The notes: generated from the letters alone by a model not told the origin. A stretch of 64,000 bases of DNA from Tetrahymena thermophila SB210 (GCF_000189635.1 NW_002476216.1:1-64000); one strand, 5' to 3'; counted from the first letter of the stretch, positions 1 through 22,100 are shown. Numbers and translations: made by a program.

Positions 1-477
1 CAAAAAAATCTTAATTATTATTTTTTAAATTTCATACTTTTTTACATTAAAAAATTTTCCCTTATTTCATCACTTACATACATATATATATATATATGTA
101 GAGTATTGTTTACAAACTCATAAAATTATTATTAAATATAATGTTAATTTTAAGTTAAAAAATTTTTAAGAAAAGTAAATGATGGGGAGGAAGAGGATAT
201 AGCTTAATTAATATGTATTGATAGTTAATTTTTTTCAAAATTGTAGTTTAACTCAAATTTATTTTAATAATATTTGCAAATACAGCATTAAAGAAATTTT
301 AAATCCTTTGAAATAATTGTGAACGAACATAAAATAATAGCTATAACTCAAATGAAAGTAAATGTAAAATATATTTATTTATTTATTTTATTAAGAATAT
401 AATATTTTTTAATTAGTTAGTTGTTTAAGTGTATTTATTTATTTATATAATCCGATTGAAAATTGTAGATAATTAAT
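1..477. other. AT-rich intergenic stretch, 3' of the PI3K gene
   Basis: Very AT-rich sequence with short TATA and ATTT runs (for example (TA)n near 82-100). I see no reading frame with coding character on either strand and no RNA gene. It lies just beyond the PI3K stop codon and probably includes its 3' UTR. Confidence 0.6.
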
Positions 478-6994
<6,517 letters not shown>

Positions 6995-7393
6995 ACAAAT
7001 GTTTGACGAATTAATTCTCAAAATTTGATCAAATTTAAAATTCTTAAATAATTCCAAAAACACAAACAAACAAAAAACCAAACAAGCAAACGAATAAAAA
7101 TCATTTAACAAAATAAAAAAACATGATCATATTGAATACAAATCCGATAGATATTAATTTGCCTTTATTTTTGTTTATTATATAGCAAAGTTAATACCAA
7201 AATCTACTAAACAATAAATCGAATTTTATTTAACTAGAGCTATCTCATAAAAATAAAAATTTGGATGGCCTTGAATTATTTACAAAATTATGAATACTTT
7301 TTATATCAAAAATTTATTTATTAGCTTAAATTACTAAAGAAATAGAAATACAAAAAATTGAAAAAGGCTTCGATGCTAATCAATTAATATTTT
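6995..7393. other. Intergenic stretch between two minus-strand genes
   Basis: AT-rich, with A-rich runs and no convincing coding frame. It must hold the PI3K promoter and 5' UTR and the 3' UTR of the neighbouring gene. No element can be assigned. Confidence 0.5.
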
Positions 7394-8821
7394 TCATTTA
7401 TATAAAATATCTTCTAAATCTCTTGCTTCAATTAATTCTTTATATTTATCACCTTTCTGTTTAAGTTCTTCTATACTCATTCCTTTTAGCTCATTCGTTA
7501 GATTATTTATACGTCCATTATTTTACTTTTATGATTCCTCCTTTTAAGAAGCATAGTATGGTTTAGAAATTTCTTTTTTAGATTCTTCTTCATCCTCAAT
7601 AACTTCCACCACATAAGCTTATCCATCGATTAGATTCTCAAATATTTTATTGGCTTTTATTCAAAAATAATATTGCAATTTACACAGTAAAAATTGAATC
7701 AATGAATTGAATACTTAATATAATTAATTAATTTAATTTTATATTTAAGTGAAAATTAATTATTAAATAATTGAAATTTAATAAATCTTTTAGTTTGTAT
7801 AATATGTTTTAATTAGATTTTTTTTTAAATCGTATTTTTGTTGAATTTATGGAAAATTGTATGTTATTTCTTTTAAAATGTTTTTTTAATCATATTCAAA
7901 ATACCTTTTTTGATATGTGGATTAAGTTATGCTTATATTAGAAATAATTTATAAAAGCTGGCTATAATTTATATTAAAAGGGTTTATTTATTTATTGCTT
8001 TTTTCTATGTATATTTTGTTATTGATTGAATATAATTAGCTTAACTAGATTTATTAGCCTTTTAATATAGATATTAATTGTTAAATAAATACATGATTTT
8101 TAGACTTCTTTTGAGGTAGCATGCTTTAACACTAGTTAATAGTTTCCTTTGAAAACAAAAGAGAAACAATATTATTCATCTATGTCAGAAAATTTTAACT
8201 TTCCATCTAAAATATCAAATTAGTTATTGTAATGATTGTATTTTATAGTCACTTTTCCTGGTACAGGCACATGTTTTTCAACTTCAACTTTTTTCTCTTC
8301 TTACTATTTTGGAGCTTATTCCTTTACGGGTTACTAAACAACTTCTGTTTTTTTTTCTTCAACATGTGCTTACTGTTTCTTTTGTGTTTCATCACTTTGT
8401 TTTTGCAATAACTACTATTTTTGAGGAGAATTATCAATTTTTATTTTTTCTGATTGAACTTATATTGGCTTTTTATTTAGATTTTAGTTTGCATTTTATT
8501 TCGTAGCTAATGACTTCAAAGGAACACCTTTCTAAGGGTTAGAAGGTTTATTGTTTTTATGGATTTGGGAATTTTGCATTGAAGACGAAGCAGCTTTTTA
8601 GTATAATTTATATTCTAAATTGATTTTAAGCTTACTATTTTAATTTTACTTGAAACAGTTGATGCATTTTGCTGCAATAATTTATTTTAGTTTGCTTAAG
8701 AAGCTGCTACATTGGTCTATTATTTGCTTTAACTTTAAGTTTTTGCTGATATGCCTTAAACAAAAAATCCCTAAGATGTATCTGGCTTAGCTTTACTTTA
8801 TGGGATAGGTGTTTTTTTCAT
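7394..8821 (-). CDS. Hypothetical Gln/Lys-rich protein, multi-exon
   Basis: Not recognised. From ATG at 8821 the frame opens MKKTPIPQSKAKPDTSQGFF and is low-complexity, rich in Q, K, S and N. It continues through a QQ/EEKK segment into a more ordered part (KVTIKYNHYNNQFDILDG, FVFKGNYQLVLKHATSKEV at about 8110-8230). An intron of about 440 nt (roughly 7658-8098) joins this to an acidic C-terminal exon containing NKIFENLIDGQAYVVEVIED and ending EARDLEDILYK, TGA at 7394-7396. A frame change near 8610-8650 implies a further short intron, tentatively only about 35 nt, or a sequence error. The ordered block may be a small beta-domain; no family is claimed. Confidence 0.7.
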
Positions 8822-10131
8822 TACCTAATTTAATTTTAATTTTTTGAGATAAGATGAAATGATTTATTAAAATCAAATTAGCTATTTGCAAAAACGCTGA
8901 TTAAAAAAAATAAATAAATATATAAATAAATAAAAACTTATATTAGCCACACTTTCTTTTGATTTATTTCAATTATATAAAAAAGTATTGATATTTTTTT
9001 CTAGATTATCTGGTAATAACCACAACAAATAAATTTTACATTCAATTTTTTATCTATAATTGCAAATTTTTGTAAATATTCATTATCAATTTAATGCTAA
9101 AGTAAGTTAATTTTTTATGTTTATAAAAATCTATTCTAAAAACTTACTTTAATATTTCATGATAAACCAAAATATTTAATATGATTGCTTGTATTATTTA
9201 AATTTCTAATTTCTAAAAATCAATAAATATATTTTTGTATTCGAAAATTTGTAGTTTTTCTATATGTTATCATAAACTAAAAATTGATTTTAAATAAAGC
9301 TTAGCTTTAGAATTAGCAAAAATGTAATTTGAGAGATATTTTTATTACAAAATTCTTTTTATTGAACTAATTTAATAAAAATATTGGCCTATTCGTTATT
9401 TTGTTATTAAAAAATTGAAGTTAAAAAGAACTTACCACTCTTTCTTTTTAGTATCTCCTGAATTTTTTAATAATTTTAAATTTAAAAATAAATGGAATTA
9501 ATTATAGAAGGTTTTATTTATTAAAATGAACTAAAAATTAATTAATTTGCAAAAGAAATTTTCAACCAAAATTTTTAAATAAATAAATAAATTTTGATTT
9601 TGGATAAATTCTTTTCATAAAAATGAAGAAAGATTAGATTGCTAAATTGAATCATATTTTTTTAAAAAAAGCCTATTGTTTAAAGAAGATATTAATCATA
9701 TGAAGGAAACAATTTATATAAGAAAAAATGAGTTAAATCTTGCTTGTACTTATAAAGAGTATTTTGATAGACATTGTAGTAAACTATTTGATGAAGTATA
9801 AATAAAAAGTTAGATCTGTAGATAGATCTATTAATAATTGATCTGCAAAGATTTATTTATTTATTTATTTTATAATCATTTGGAGATTCTTACTTCTATG
9901 ATTTTATATAGGATTAGGAAATATTATTTTGATAAATAAAATAAATAAAAAAGATTATAAAAATTTTTTAAATTATTTGTCAATTGTTAAATAGATACAT
10001 AGATTGATTGATAGATAATTTCATAGGAACTAAGAAAAGATCAAGGATTAATCAACGTTCAATTATATTAAAACTGAAAGATTAAGAAAAAAAGAAAAAT
10101 TGATTAAATTATATACTTAGTTATTGTAAGA
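8822..10131. other. Divergent intergenic region with one short unexplained open segment
   Basis: Separates the minus-strand hypothetical gene from the giant plus-strand gene, so it should hold both promoters. Mostly AT-rich with ATTT/AAAT runs. At 9700-9801 an ATG opens a coding-looking stretch (MKETIYIRKNELNLACTYKE). I could not splice it in frame to the downstream gene, so it is either an upstream exon of that gene or a chance frame. Confidence 0.4.
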
Positions 10132-13100
10132 ATGAATTACAGTCGAAGTTTTCAGTAATCGGGCATTCAGATAACATAAGTCGAATTAAAGGATTTTGAA
10201 ATAGATGGTCCCATTAATGATAGCATCAGCGCATATTTTGCCAAGAATAAAACAGATTCAAGCATAGTTTATCTGATGAAAAAAATAATTTTTACTACTC
10301 CTTCTGAGAGATAGGTTTGTCTAACATAGATATAGCAGCAATCAAATTTAAATCTAAAGGGATTTATCTTCCCAAAAGCTATAAGCTTGGAAATGAGAGA
10401 TGAGCATGAGCATATTCTCTATTTGTTTTATGAGAAGAGAGAAGGTTCTCTCAAAGAAGATATAGAAAAGAGACAGCGCACTCGAAATTTCTACTCTACA
10501 GCTGAATTAAAGGGTATGATTGAATATTCTTTTGAGCAGCTTCACAAGTTAATTCTTAAAAATACATCACATTTAAATATAAAACCTTCTAATATGATTC
10601 AGAACAATTAAGGATATTACTCATTTTCTGAAGGAGGATATCCTTCCTAAAATGTTACTTTAGAGAACGACGTTTTTCGTTCTCCATAACTCCTAGAATA
10701 TCTCAAAGAAAAAAAGCCAATATTAAAAATGTCTTCTGAGTTGAGAGAATCCTCTGATATTTTCTCTCTTGGTTTATGCTACGTATAGGCTGCTACTTTG
10801 ATGACTCCAAAATAGCTAAGATGCTTCAATGACGAGAGTTATTCACCCTAAGAATCAAAAGAAATTTTGGATACAATCCAAAAAAGATATGGTAATGACC
10901 TATTTAAATTAGTATCAACCATGACTAGTTATGATGATGATAGAAGATCAAGTTTAGATGCAATTAAAAATAAAGAATTTAGGAATTTTTAAGAATCAGA
11001 TGATAAGCAATTTAAAGGTGGTCCTGATAGCTTAGATAATAATGGCATAATACAAGCAACTCCAGGTAAAAACAATACTTTTATTTTTAAAATCTTCTTT
11101 GTTGTTGTTGAGTCAATCAATCAATATATGAAGTAAAAAACAAAATAAATACTGGCCTTTTATATTTGAAACTTAAAAGATATTGTAGGAATTAGAAGAA
11201 TAAAATTTATTTTAAAGCAAAAATTAAAAGAGAGGAGGAAACAAACAACTATAGATATTAATTTATTTTTAGCAAGTCCCATTACAAACAGAAATTTTTT
11301 TAAATATTCAGCAATTATTAAATTTTATTATTTATTTTTTGTTTAGGTCAGTAAAATTTTCATTCTAAGAAAGAACGAATTAAATAAATTTCAAAAAAAA
11401 AATTTGGTAAAAACGCTGAATGAAATTTATTTAAGTGAAGAAAATAAATAAAAAGTTGATTTGAAAATATAAAATAAAATCAAATATTTAATTAGATAGA
11501 AAGAGCAAATTAATAAATAAATAAATTATATTATTAAAATTAGAGGATGATGCATTTGTCAAGAAGATCAAATAAAAGTGTGCATAATATTGTGAAAATA
11601 GGTCATAGACTTTGCCTGACTTTTTTAGCAAATCAGATTAATATGATAAAATAACTAAAACTATTACAAAGTACGAGTTTAGAAGATTAATCGAGCTTAT
11701 GGACATAAGGTTAACTGATTATGAAGTCAAGTCTATAAATAGAGTTTTAGATCCTAATGACACTGGTAAATATAATATGGTGGAATTCTTCAGAGATTCA
11801 AGTACTATAAGTTAATCGAATATGTTGTTAAGTCAAATGCTGAAAGACGACCTACCTTCGCTTGGATCTGAAGAGGAAGAGCTTCTTCTATAAAGTGCTC
11901 TAAAGGTAATTTTTTGCTAAAGCTGTTCTATTTAAAGTTCCCATAACAATACAAGAATAAGCAATCAACTAAATAAGTTAGAAAAATCATAGGAAATAAA
12001 TTATAAAAATTAAATTAAATAATTTTAGCTATTTGCATTGAATTATTTTTAATTTATGACAAAAATTTTAATTTAAAAATAAATTTTGAAATAATAATTT
12101 ATTTTTTGATCATTCATTTTTGATGATTTGATTTGATTTGATTAGCTTATTGATGAAATTTTTAAAAATACCTCTGCAATAAATTTGTTAGAAAATTAAT
12201 AGAAAATTAAATAATATTTTATTTTTTGTAAAAATAATTAGAAAGCATACAATTTTATTAAGAGAGAGAATATCAATATAGAAAGTTAGCTAAAAGAGGA
12301 AGATAGTAGGTAAACAGGATGGCTGACTTTCGAGCAATTTAATAAAGTTATGAATAGAAATAGTATTATCTTTAGAGAAGCTGAATTCAATAGTATAAAA
12401 GTGAAATTTGATCTTGAGTTTAAAAAGGAAAGAATTTAATATTTGAAATTTTTAGAAGCCATGAAAAAATCATTCTCAGGTAAAATAATATTTTAATTGA
12501 ATTGAATTCAAGAAGTAATTCAAAATGTTTAATCTAAAAGTTGGAGACTAAGAATTAAAGGACTAGCTAAATATAATATTTTAATCTATATACAAAAACT
12601 TTAAAAGCTTTGATGATTTTCTTCATAAGTAAGCAAAGGATAATCAGAGTTATATCAGCTTCGCTGCTTTTACAACTTATCTTTCATATGATGGAATCAA
12701 TATTACTGAAAAAATGAATAATAAGCTTAAGGAACTCTTGGATCCACATGTGTCTGGATAAATCTATCTCTCATAAATTAAAGAGGTTTTCCAACCAAAT
12801 ATAGAATCTCATTTGTTAACAATTATTACAGATTTAGCTAATCAAATTGATAAGAAAAATTTATCATTTTCTAGTTTCATCTCAAACTATTTTCCAAAGT
12901 CTTATTACATTAAAGTAGCTACTTTTGCAGAGAAATCTTATGAAGTTTGTAATTACATTTATTAACTTATTAGCGTTTATTTATTTATTTAATTTTCAGC
13001 ATTAGTATTTCAATTTTTTCTATACTATTTATTGATTAAATATTTTTATATGAAAAAAGTGAGGTGCAATATTGAAAGAAAAGATGTTTCTTTTATGCTT

Positions 13101-16100
13101 GAATATTTTAAAATACAACCAAATACTTAGGATGAATTCCATATTAATAAACTCAAAGAGGAGATAGCAACCTTTGCAAAAAAGAATAAGATTGTCTATG
13201 CATAACAAATATTTGGGGATTCAAATGCACCTCTAAATGAGTCTGTTAGGCAAAAAAGTAAATTAAAATAAATCTTCTTTTTTATTTAGAAAATTAGTTT
13301 ATGAAGTACAAAATAAATTAATTAATTAATTAATTGATTGATTTTTGAAAATATAAGCAAAAAAAAATTGAAAAAAGTCTTTAAATTTCAACCTTAAACG
13401 CAGACAATAATTTTTTATTCTAACAATTATTTACATTATTTAATAGGGGATTCTGATGCTAATTTAAGAGGCAGTGAAAATTAAAGTAATTATGGAAAGA
13501 AGAAAGATTACAGTTTCTCAGCCATTATAGCTGATTTGAAAGAAGCTGCTAGAAGTTTTAAAAGACAAGATATTCTTAAATTTTATGGACTATCAGATAA
13601 GAAAAATGTCAGTCTTAATTACGATACATTTAAAAAATATCTTGATTTCTTTAAGCGCATGGAAGAATCTGAGATATCTATTTTATTTAATTAGCTTTCC
13701 AAAAATATAAATAATGTTAAAGTAGTAGATGCAGTTGAATTCTTAAGTTTATTAGGTAATTTTTTATCTCAAATAAATAAAAAGATAAAATAAAATAAAT
13801 AATAAAATAAAATAATAAAAAAAATAAGAACTTTTTTAAAAAATAAATATCGAATTTAACTAAAAAATTTTATCAATTTATTTTTATTTTTTGGAAGATT
13901 TAAAAAGGGTATTTTTTTTAATAATTATAAGATGAAATTATTTTAGTAGAACTTTTTAAAAAATAAGAAAAAAAATTAGCTCAAATAAAAATTATTTATT
14001 TATTGAATTGATTTATTGATTTATTACTAAAAAAAAAATTATTAATTTTAAATTAGATATAAAGACCTATGATGAGGCTGATATCAAGCCTGCTGAGTTG
14101 GTTGGCGGTTTTAATATAAATGATGTGTAAAAATACTCCCCAGTTTTTATTGAAATAAATAGATTATTGAAAGATAGAGGAGTAGGTGCTAAAAGCCATT
14201 TCTCATCTCACTAATCTATTGTTTAAAGATCATTTGTAGAGTAAAATAATTAATTAATTAATTAATTAAGTTAATTACCAGTTTTTAAAAAATTAATTTA
14301 ATTGCCAATAGGGATAGACTGAGAGAGTTAAATTTCAAGGTTGACGACTTTGGTAGAGAACTTGATATGATTTTCTAATAAATTGGTGGTAGAATTGACA
14401 GAGTTGAAATTTAAAAGTTTGTGGATGTAGTAAATCACTTTGAAAATATAGCTAGCAACAAAGTGGTTCTTATTGAGAATAAAAGCGCTATTGTTTGGTT
14501 CATTAAAATTTACAAAGCTATGCAAGACACATCTATTTCTTTGAATGCATTTAATAGACTTATTTCTGGCAGTGATAGAATAAGTTAAGATGACTTTACA
14601 TATAAAATTGAGAGAGAGCTTGGGTTGAGAAAAGATGATAATTATCAAATTTTCTTAGAGTCTATTTCACACAAAAATGGTGATATTTCCTTTACAAAAT
14701 TTGAAGAGGGTTATATAAAAGAAGAAAAGGCTCTAAAGGCTTTGAATGTAAAAAATACTTTTAATTTATTTTATTTTTTTTGCTTTAAAAAATTAATGAA
14801 CTCAACAAACAAACAGATCAATAAATCAAGATTTATTTTGGTTTCAAAATGAAATATATTTTTTATTTGAATGTAATGTAGGATATCAGATTAATGACTA
14901 AGTCCAACCAAAAAATAATTTCTTAAGCATTTTCTAACATGGACATTAATGGCGATGGGTTGATAACTAAGAATGAGTTTATAGAGATGATGCCAGTCAT
15001 AAACTCAAGTTTAAATAAAGAAGAACTCAATTATCTCTTTGAAAGATTAGATTTAAATAATAGTGGAAATATTTCCATAGATGAATTCAGAGACAATATT
15101 ATGGGCAGAGACGCAGTTAAAAATTAATAAGATTATGAAAGCAATTTAAAATCTTTCTATCAAGAACTTTAACAGTAAATATTTTATCATTTTTTCTTTA
15201 AAATGTTTGAAGTATTTTAAATTTTGAGATTATTTTTTTATTGAAAAGAGCTTGCTTAATTTTTATCAAGCTATTTAAATTTTTAAAATATTTCCAATTT
15301 TCAATGTTAAATATTTTATATTTTAAAGTATTTTTAATATTAATATGGATTAATCTATCTTTAATTTATTCTTATTTTTTTTCATTTATTAAAACTTATT
15401 TAAAGAGTAATTCACAATTCCAGAAAAACATTTGATGATCTCTTCTTAGATACAAAGGAAAAATAAATGACTACTGCAGAGTTTGAAAAGATTTTAGGCA
15501 GATTAGGATAACGTCTTGATGATAAGTAAAAGGTAATTTTTTGTAGCTATTTGATTGACTTTTCATAAGTAATTATAATTAAATGAAGATTTTAATGGTT
15601 ATGGAAGATCTGACTTTTGGAGGTGTTGTGTTCAACAGAATGAGACTTAAAAAGAAATATCAAAAGTATGTTGATAATTACAAAGAATAACAATACTAAA
15701 ACTCTAAGAGCAGCAATATGAGTGGAAATTCTGCTAAATAAGATGCTTACGAATTTGTTAAAATTATTAAAAATTCTGTTAAAAGTCAAAATCTTTATTT
15801 TGATGATGTGTTTAATAGAAGGAAAAATTATCAAAAAAGTGATTTCAGCGACTTGCTTTACAATAAGCTGAATGTAAACACTAAACGCTATTCTGATATT
15901 TTTGACAATTTTTGGAGCTATTTTAAGGATTAGTACAATAACGAACTAGAATTTAAGCTTTTTGAAGAAGTTTACAAGTAAATATTTATCATGAAAAATG
16001 TTATATTTATAAAAAATAAATAATCTTTAAAGCGATTTAAGAGAGAATATGAATGAGAGCAGCAGTAAAGGACAGGGCAGAGATAATTTTGGCTCGAAAG

Positions 16101-19100
16101 ATAATTATGCAAAAGTTTTAGATAAATTTTTAGCTGATAATGCTAAGGATTGTGATAATGAGTTTTAGAGATTCCATGAAAAATCTATCACAATAAATGA
16201 GGTAATTTGTTAATAAAAATTTTAATTCATTTAGCTAATCGAATTTGTATTCAATTAATTAGTTCTTAAGAGCTATCAAAAAAGTTGGGTTAGATCAATA
16301 ATTTAGAGATAAAGATATTGAAGATTATTGCTAAGAGTACAATGCAGTTCTTAAAAATGGAGAAATAGATTACCCATTTTTACTTGAAAAAGTGAAAAGA
16401 AAGCAACGTGATGATAGAAATGACGATAGAGATAGAGATAGAAGAGAAAAAAATAGAGATGATTATGAAGATAGATAAAGAGGGGATAGAGATTTTGATA
16501 GAAATAAGAGCCAAAGAGATTTCGATAGAAGCAGAGATTTTGATAGAGATTAAGATAGAAACAGAGATTAAGATAGAAATAGACAAAATGATGATAAAAG
16601 AAATAGATTTAGAGATGATAATGATGAAAGAGATGATAGAAGAAGAAGAAACGAAAGAGATGATGATGAGGACAGAAATTAAAAGTTTAGAAACGAAAGA
16701 AACGATTAAAATAGGAGAAGAAATGATGATGACGAAGACGATGATGATAATAGAAGAAATTAAGGAAGAAAATAGTATGATAAAAGAGACTATTAAAATG
16801 CTTTAAAAAATTTCCTTGAATAAATGATTTAGAATAAGTGTAATATTTTTGATGTAATTAAAGATGCTAAGTTGGATAAGTACAAAGAAGGATTAGTTGA
16901 TGAAAGGGATTTCTGGGAAGAAATGAAATTAAAGAGAGTCAAAATTTCTAGCAGTGACTAAGAAATTATTGGAACCTATGTAACAAATAATAAAAGAATG
17001 CTTGATTATTAAAAGCTAGATGGAGACATTAGAGCTTTTATTGAATAGGCTAGGAAGGCCAAAGGTGGTGACGATAAAAAGAAGAAAAAGAAGAAAATGA
17101 AATCAGATGAACTTAATAAAATTATTGAAGAATTCAGGAAAGACATGAAAAAATATCTTGAATCCAAAAACGTTGGTGTTAGGTATATTTTCAAAAGGTT
17201 TGACAAGGATATTGATAACTTTATTTCATTTTCTGAATTCGAAAATGCTCTAAAAGATAGTAAACTCTGTCCATTCTTCGAGTAATATGAGCACATAGAT
17301 GGAATAGTAGAAAGTAAATAAATCATTAATTTTTCTTATTAAATGGATTAAAAGACTGTTCGAAAATTTCAAATAAATAAATAAATAAAACTTTCATTAA
17401 CCATTGAAATTTAAATTAGAAAATAAACTAACTTTTACTTTTGGTTTTAAAATATAAAAAATTGTTTGTTTTTTAGTTTTTTTCCAAGATTATTTTGCAG
17501 ATTTTTTTTAATTAATTTTTTGGTTTAGTTTTTTAAGTTTTTTTTATTTAAAATAAACTAAAATTTTAATGAAAAATAAATAGATATTTTCGATGTTTTT
17601 GATGAGGAAAAAGAGCTTAAGATTGACTTAAGTTAATTTACTAAAGTTCTCTTCCCTTAATAGAGTAATATTTAAATTGAACCAATCATGAAGCAATTCA
17701 AAACAGTAAGATCCTATAAGAAGAAAAATATTCTCAAAAATAATTTATTTATTTATTTTAAAAATAAATAGCTTATTAGTGGCTCAACTGAAGAGGATTT
17801 GAGAAGAGAGTATTAAAAAATAGATAAAAATGAAGATGGAAAAATTTAATTTAGTGAATTCCAAAAATATATAAAATCTTTTACTAAGGGCAAAATGTCT
17901 GACATAGAAATAGAAAGTTTATTCTAGCACTTCACTAAAGAACAAGGAACTGATACTATTTCTATCGACCTTTTCATTAATGTCATTTTAGATGATCACA
18001 TGAATTTCGAAAAAATTAGGTAAAAAATCATAGAATACAAAGATAAAAAGGATAGGACATTAAAATCAATATATGACCAATACGCTGGTCCTCAAGGCTC
18101 TATTAATCTTCACTCTCTTTAGGTAATTCTACAAAAATTAACTTTCAAAAAAGCATTAATTAATTAATAAATTAAATTTATATTATTAAATATTCTTCAA
18201 TAAATGAGTTTTATTTGAAAAACTCTAATTTTTATTATGTTTAATCAATCAATCAGATGTTCTTTTAAGTTTTAAAACTTGATTTCAACATGGACTAGCT
18301 TGATGAGCTGTTTTCTTTCTTAGATAAGAATGGTGATGGTATTATTTCTTATGACGAGTTCTATGATGCTATTGAGAAAGCAGAGGTAAGCTTATTCTAG
18401 TTGCTGAAAAGAATGAGAAGAGAATTTGTAAAAGCAAAATGCGATATAGCAAAGGAACTTTCAAACAGATCATTTGGAAGAGGTAAATCTTATTTTTTTA
18501 AGCATTCATTCATTTTAAATGAATTAATTTGTAAAAATATTATTTTTAATGAAAGACACTGTGGGTTTTGGTGATTTTAAGGACTGCATTTAACAATTTA
18601 AGGTGGAGGTTAAACCTTTTGAATATGATGCTTTATACAAGAAATATGGAAAAAGCGATTATATTTTGTATAATAACTTTTTATAAGACTTACTTTCAAA
18701 TAAATATGATATTGAACCAATAAAAAAGAAAATTAAAGAATATATCAATAAAGAAGGCTTAAACTATGCCTCTTTCTTTGATCTTTTTACTAGTTCTCCC
18801 GATTTGTTAAATTTCCCAGATTTCTAAAATATGTTAGCATAGTGTGAGGCAAATATTCCTAAAGATGAGATGCTTGAAGCATTTTCAGCATTTGATTTAA
18901 ATAATAGTAGAAAAATTCATAAAAATGAGTTCATAGATGTGCTTGAGGGCAGAATAGCACCATAAGCTGCAATTGGATTCAATAATATGCTTTAAAATGC
19001 TATGAATTACCAACCAATGAATTAAATGGATTATTCGCTTTCCGCCTCAGTTAATATGGGCCTTACAAATATGCTAGGATATGCTGGATATGGATAAAAC

Positions 19101-22100
19101 ACTGGTAATGTTGTAGATAATTAAAGTATGGTTCAATCTTAGTTTGTTTAGACATAGTATGGGCTTCCCCCTAGACCCTCAATCTTAATTACGAATCAAT
19201 AAAATTGTATTTATTTTTAATTTGTAAATTATATTAATTAATTAAACAATTTATAATTCATATTAGAGTTACAACCAGCTATTCCTAATAGTGGCTTTGC
19301 TCCTTAGAATAATTAAAATAATTAAACTCCATAAATAAATGTTTTAGATGCTAATAAAGAGGTTGTTTTAAGAGGAGACTGCTCAGTTGAAGAGATTATT
19401 GACTAAATAAAATAAGTGTGTTAGAATAAATATATCAACCCTTTCTATTTATTCGTCTAAATAGATACAAAGTTTATTTGCGGATATGATAAGTAATTAA
19501 TTTTAAATTTGTTATCTAATTTTCATTTTTTAAATTTATTTTACCTATTTTAATTTTTAAAATGAAAATACTTTTTAGCTGTAAAAAAATAATTTAAATA
19601 TGTTTAGAATGAATAAAGATTTTTGAATGTTTATTTTATATCGAAATAAACCATTTTTCTATTAATTAATTAATTAATTTATTAATAAAATGTCAAACAA
19701 ACTTTTTAAAAGTAAGTTTTGGTAACATTATTGAAATATCTTCTACATTTTATTAAAATAATTAATTTTCATCTATGAAAAAGTTCTACTAATTATTTGC
19801 TTAATCAAAACTTTATTCTTATTCTTATTAATTAGAAATATTTCTATTGTCTTTTTAATTGAAGCTATGCGTTTGATTTTATATATCTTACACATAAATA
19901 TCTTGATTAAAAGAATTATCTTCAATAATCTATAGAATAATATATTTATTTTTCAAGATTTTGTAAGCTGAATTTATAAATATTATATATAGAATTTTAG
20001 CATGATTGATATTAAATAAAAAATTTAAAATTATTCATAGTGAAAGTGACATAGAAGAAGTTATGAGCAAAGGATTAGGCATGAAACTTAGAAATTCTCA
20101 TTATATTGACATATCATAGAGGTTTACTATAAAAGAGAAAAAGTTACTGGCCTATTAAAATATATTGAAAGATATTATAGGTTTAGTTTCTCTTGTGAGA
20201 TAATGCATGCTTTACTCAATCAAGGTTCAAGGCATTACTTTAGAAGCTTTTATTAATAATTTGTTTACTTAGTATAAGACAAAGCAATTTTCTGGTGATC
20301 TTCTAAAAGCATACATTTAATACAGCTTAAATATAACTACAGCTACTCCATAAGAAGTTTAGGAATTATTCAATAATATTATGTAACACAATAAAGAGAA
20401 ATTCACTATTTATGATACAATTGCATCTTTCCTTTCAGTCAATGTGAAATATGATGGAGTAAAAAAATATTTATAAAAAAAAATTTTTATTTAAATTTAC
20501 ATATTAAAATAGAAAATGGATAGCATTAATAAGATCGATGTACTCACAACTTCAGGCATTTTAAGCTAAATGAAATTATTGTGCAGCTAACTAAGAATAT
20601 CTTTGATTGATGTGTTCTAGCTTTATGAAAGTTAAGGCCTTTACAATATTAACCCAAGACAATTTTCAAAGATTTTTGAGGATTTAGATATTAACTTAAC
20701 AAAAAATTAAATTGATTCTATAATTCAGTAATACTAAATTGAAGGCCAAATAAAGATTCAATATCCTATATATGAAGCAGAAGCCTTCCCTGAAACGTTT
20801 AGAAAGTTTTGTCTTAATGTTATAAGATGCAATAAGATGGGATTCTAAGATTTCTTCTCACATTTTGCTCCTTAAAATTCTTAAAGATGGACAAAGCAAG
20901 AAATAAAATTGTTGTTCTCTAATTTCCACATTTTTCCTAGTGAAAAGGAGATTGATAGTCTTTATGATGTTATTGCTAAAAGTAATAGTAGTATATATCC
21001 AAACTAATTAGCAGATTTCTTAGGAATTCAATCTAACCTCTCAAGCATTCAGTGTGTTTAATATTACGAAAATATACTTAACAATGTGCAAACAACAATT
21101 AATGAATACAATAGAAATAGACCTGCTCTTTTAAGTAGGTTGTCAGCAATGCCACCTCAAATTAACCCTTATGATGCTCAATATCTATAGAAAAATGCAA
21201 TGTTTGTATAGACCTAAACATAAACACACATAAGATCTCCTTCTTTATTAAATGTGAACCCTCAATAAAGTATGAATGATTTCTAGTTTTAGAGAACAGA
21301 AACAGTAGTCAGCTCTGCATAGCCTTAAAAGCAAGTTTAATTTTCATAAAATAACTTCTACGAAGAACCCTAAAAAAGATATGATCAATAGCCTTAAGGA
21401 TATGACTAACAAAATCAATATGATCAAAGAAGACCTTATGATTAAAACTACCAAGGTTAATAATAGTATGATTAAAGAAGACCATACGATCAAGGCTATG
21501 ATTAAAAAAGACCATAGGACTAAGGTTATGACTAAAGAAGACCATAGGACTAAGGATATGACCCAAGAAGATTTTAAGATTAAGGTTATGATTAAAGAAG
21601 ACCCTAAGACTAAAGATAAGGCTAGAGAAGGTACGATTAAGAGTTTGACTAAAGAGGATACAATTAGTCATAGTATTAATAGCAAAACTAACCGTTTAGT
21701 TAACAACAAAGTTAATAGAATATAAACGAACTAAATAGAGGACAGAATAGCTAATTTGATCCAAGAAGAAGTATGAACTAGTTTGATTAAAGAAACTAAT
21801 TCCAAGATGTTAAAAATAACTCATAAGGCTAAATACCATTTGAACAAAACATGAAAAATAAGCAGATTATTGAAGAATAGGCTAATCTATTATCTATAAG
21901 TTTGAATAATAAAGGCGGTATTGAATTGATAAATAAAGCAGGAAAAGAAGGCACTATTAACCCTGGAATATTTGAAGGAATTCTAGTCAAATTCTATGAT
22001 ATGTTGAGTTCTCCACAACTTAAAATTTTCATCGATAGTCTTCTTGACAACTCTAATATGATATAATTACAAGCAGTATTTAACAAATGCTAATATGATC

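Noticed and set aside
16380-16586. Minus-strand Ile/Ser-rich open frame
   Set aside because: It is the antisense of the Asp/Arg-rich coding tract of the giant gene and has no start context or conservation of its own.
21309-21725. Open frames with standard code on both strands through the decapeptide repeat
   Set aside because: Shadows of the repeat; the true frame reads TAA/TAG as Gln and is continuous with flanking exons.
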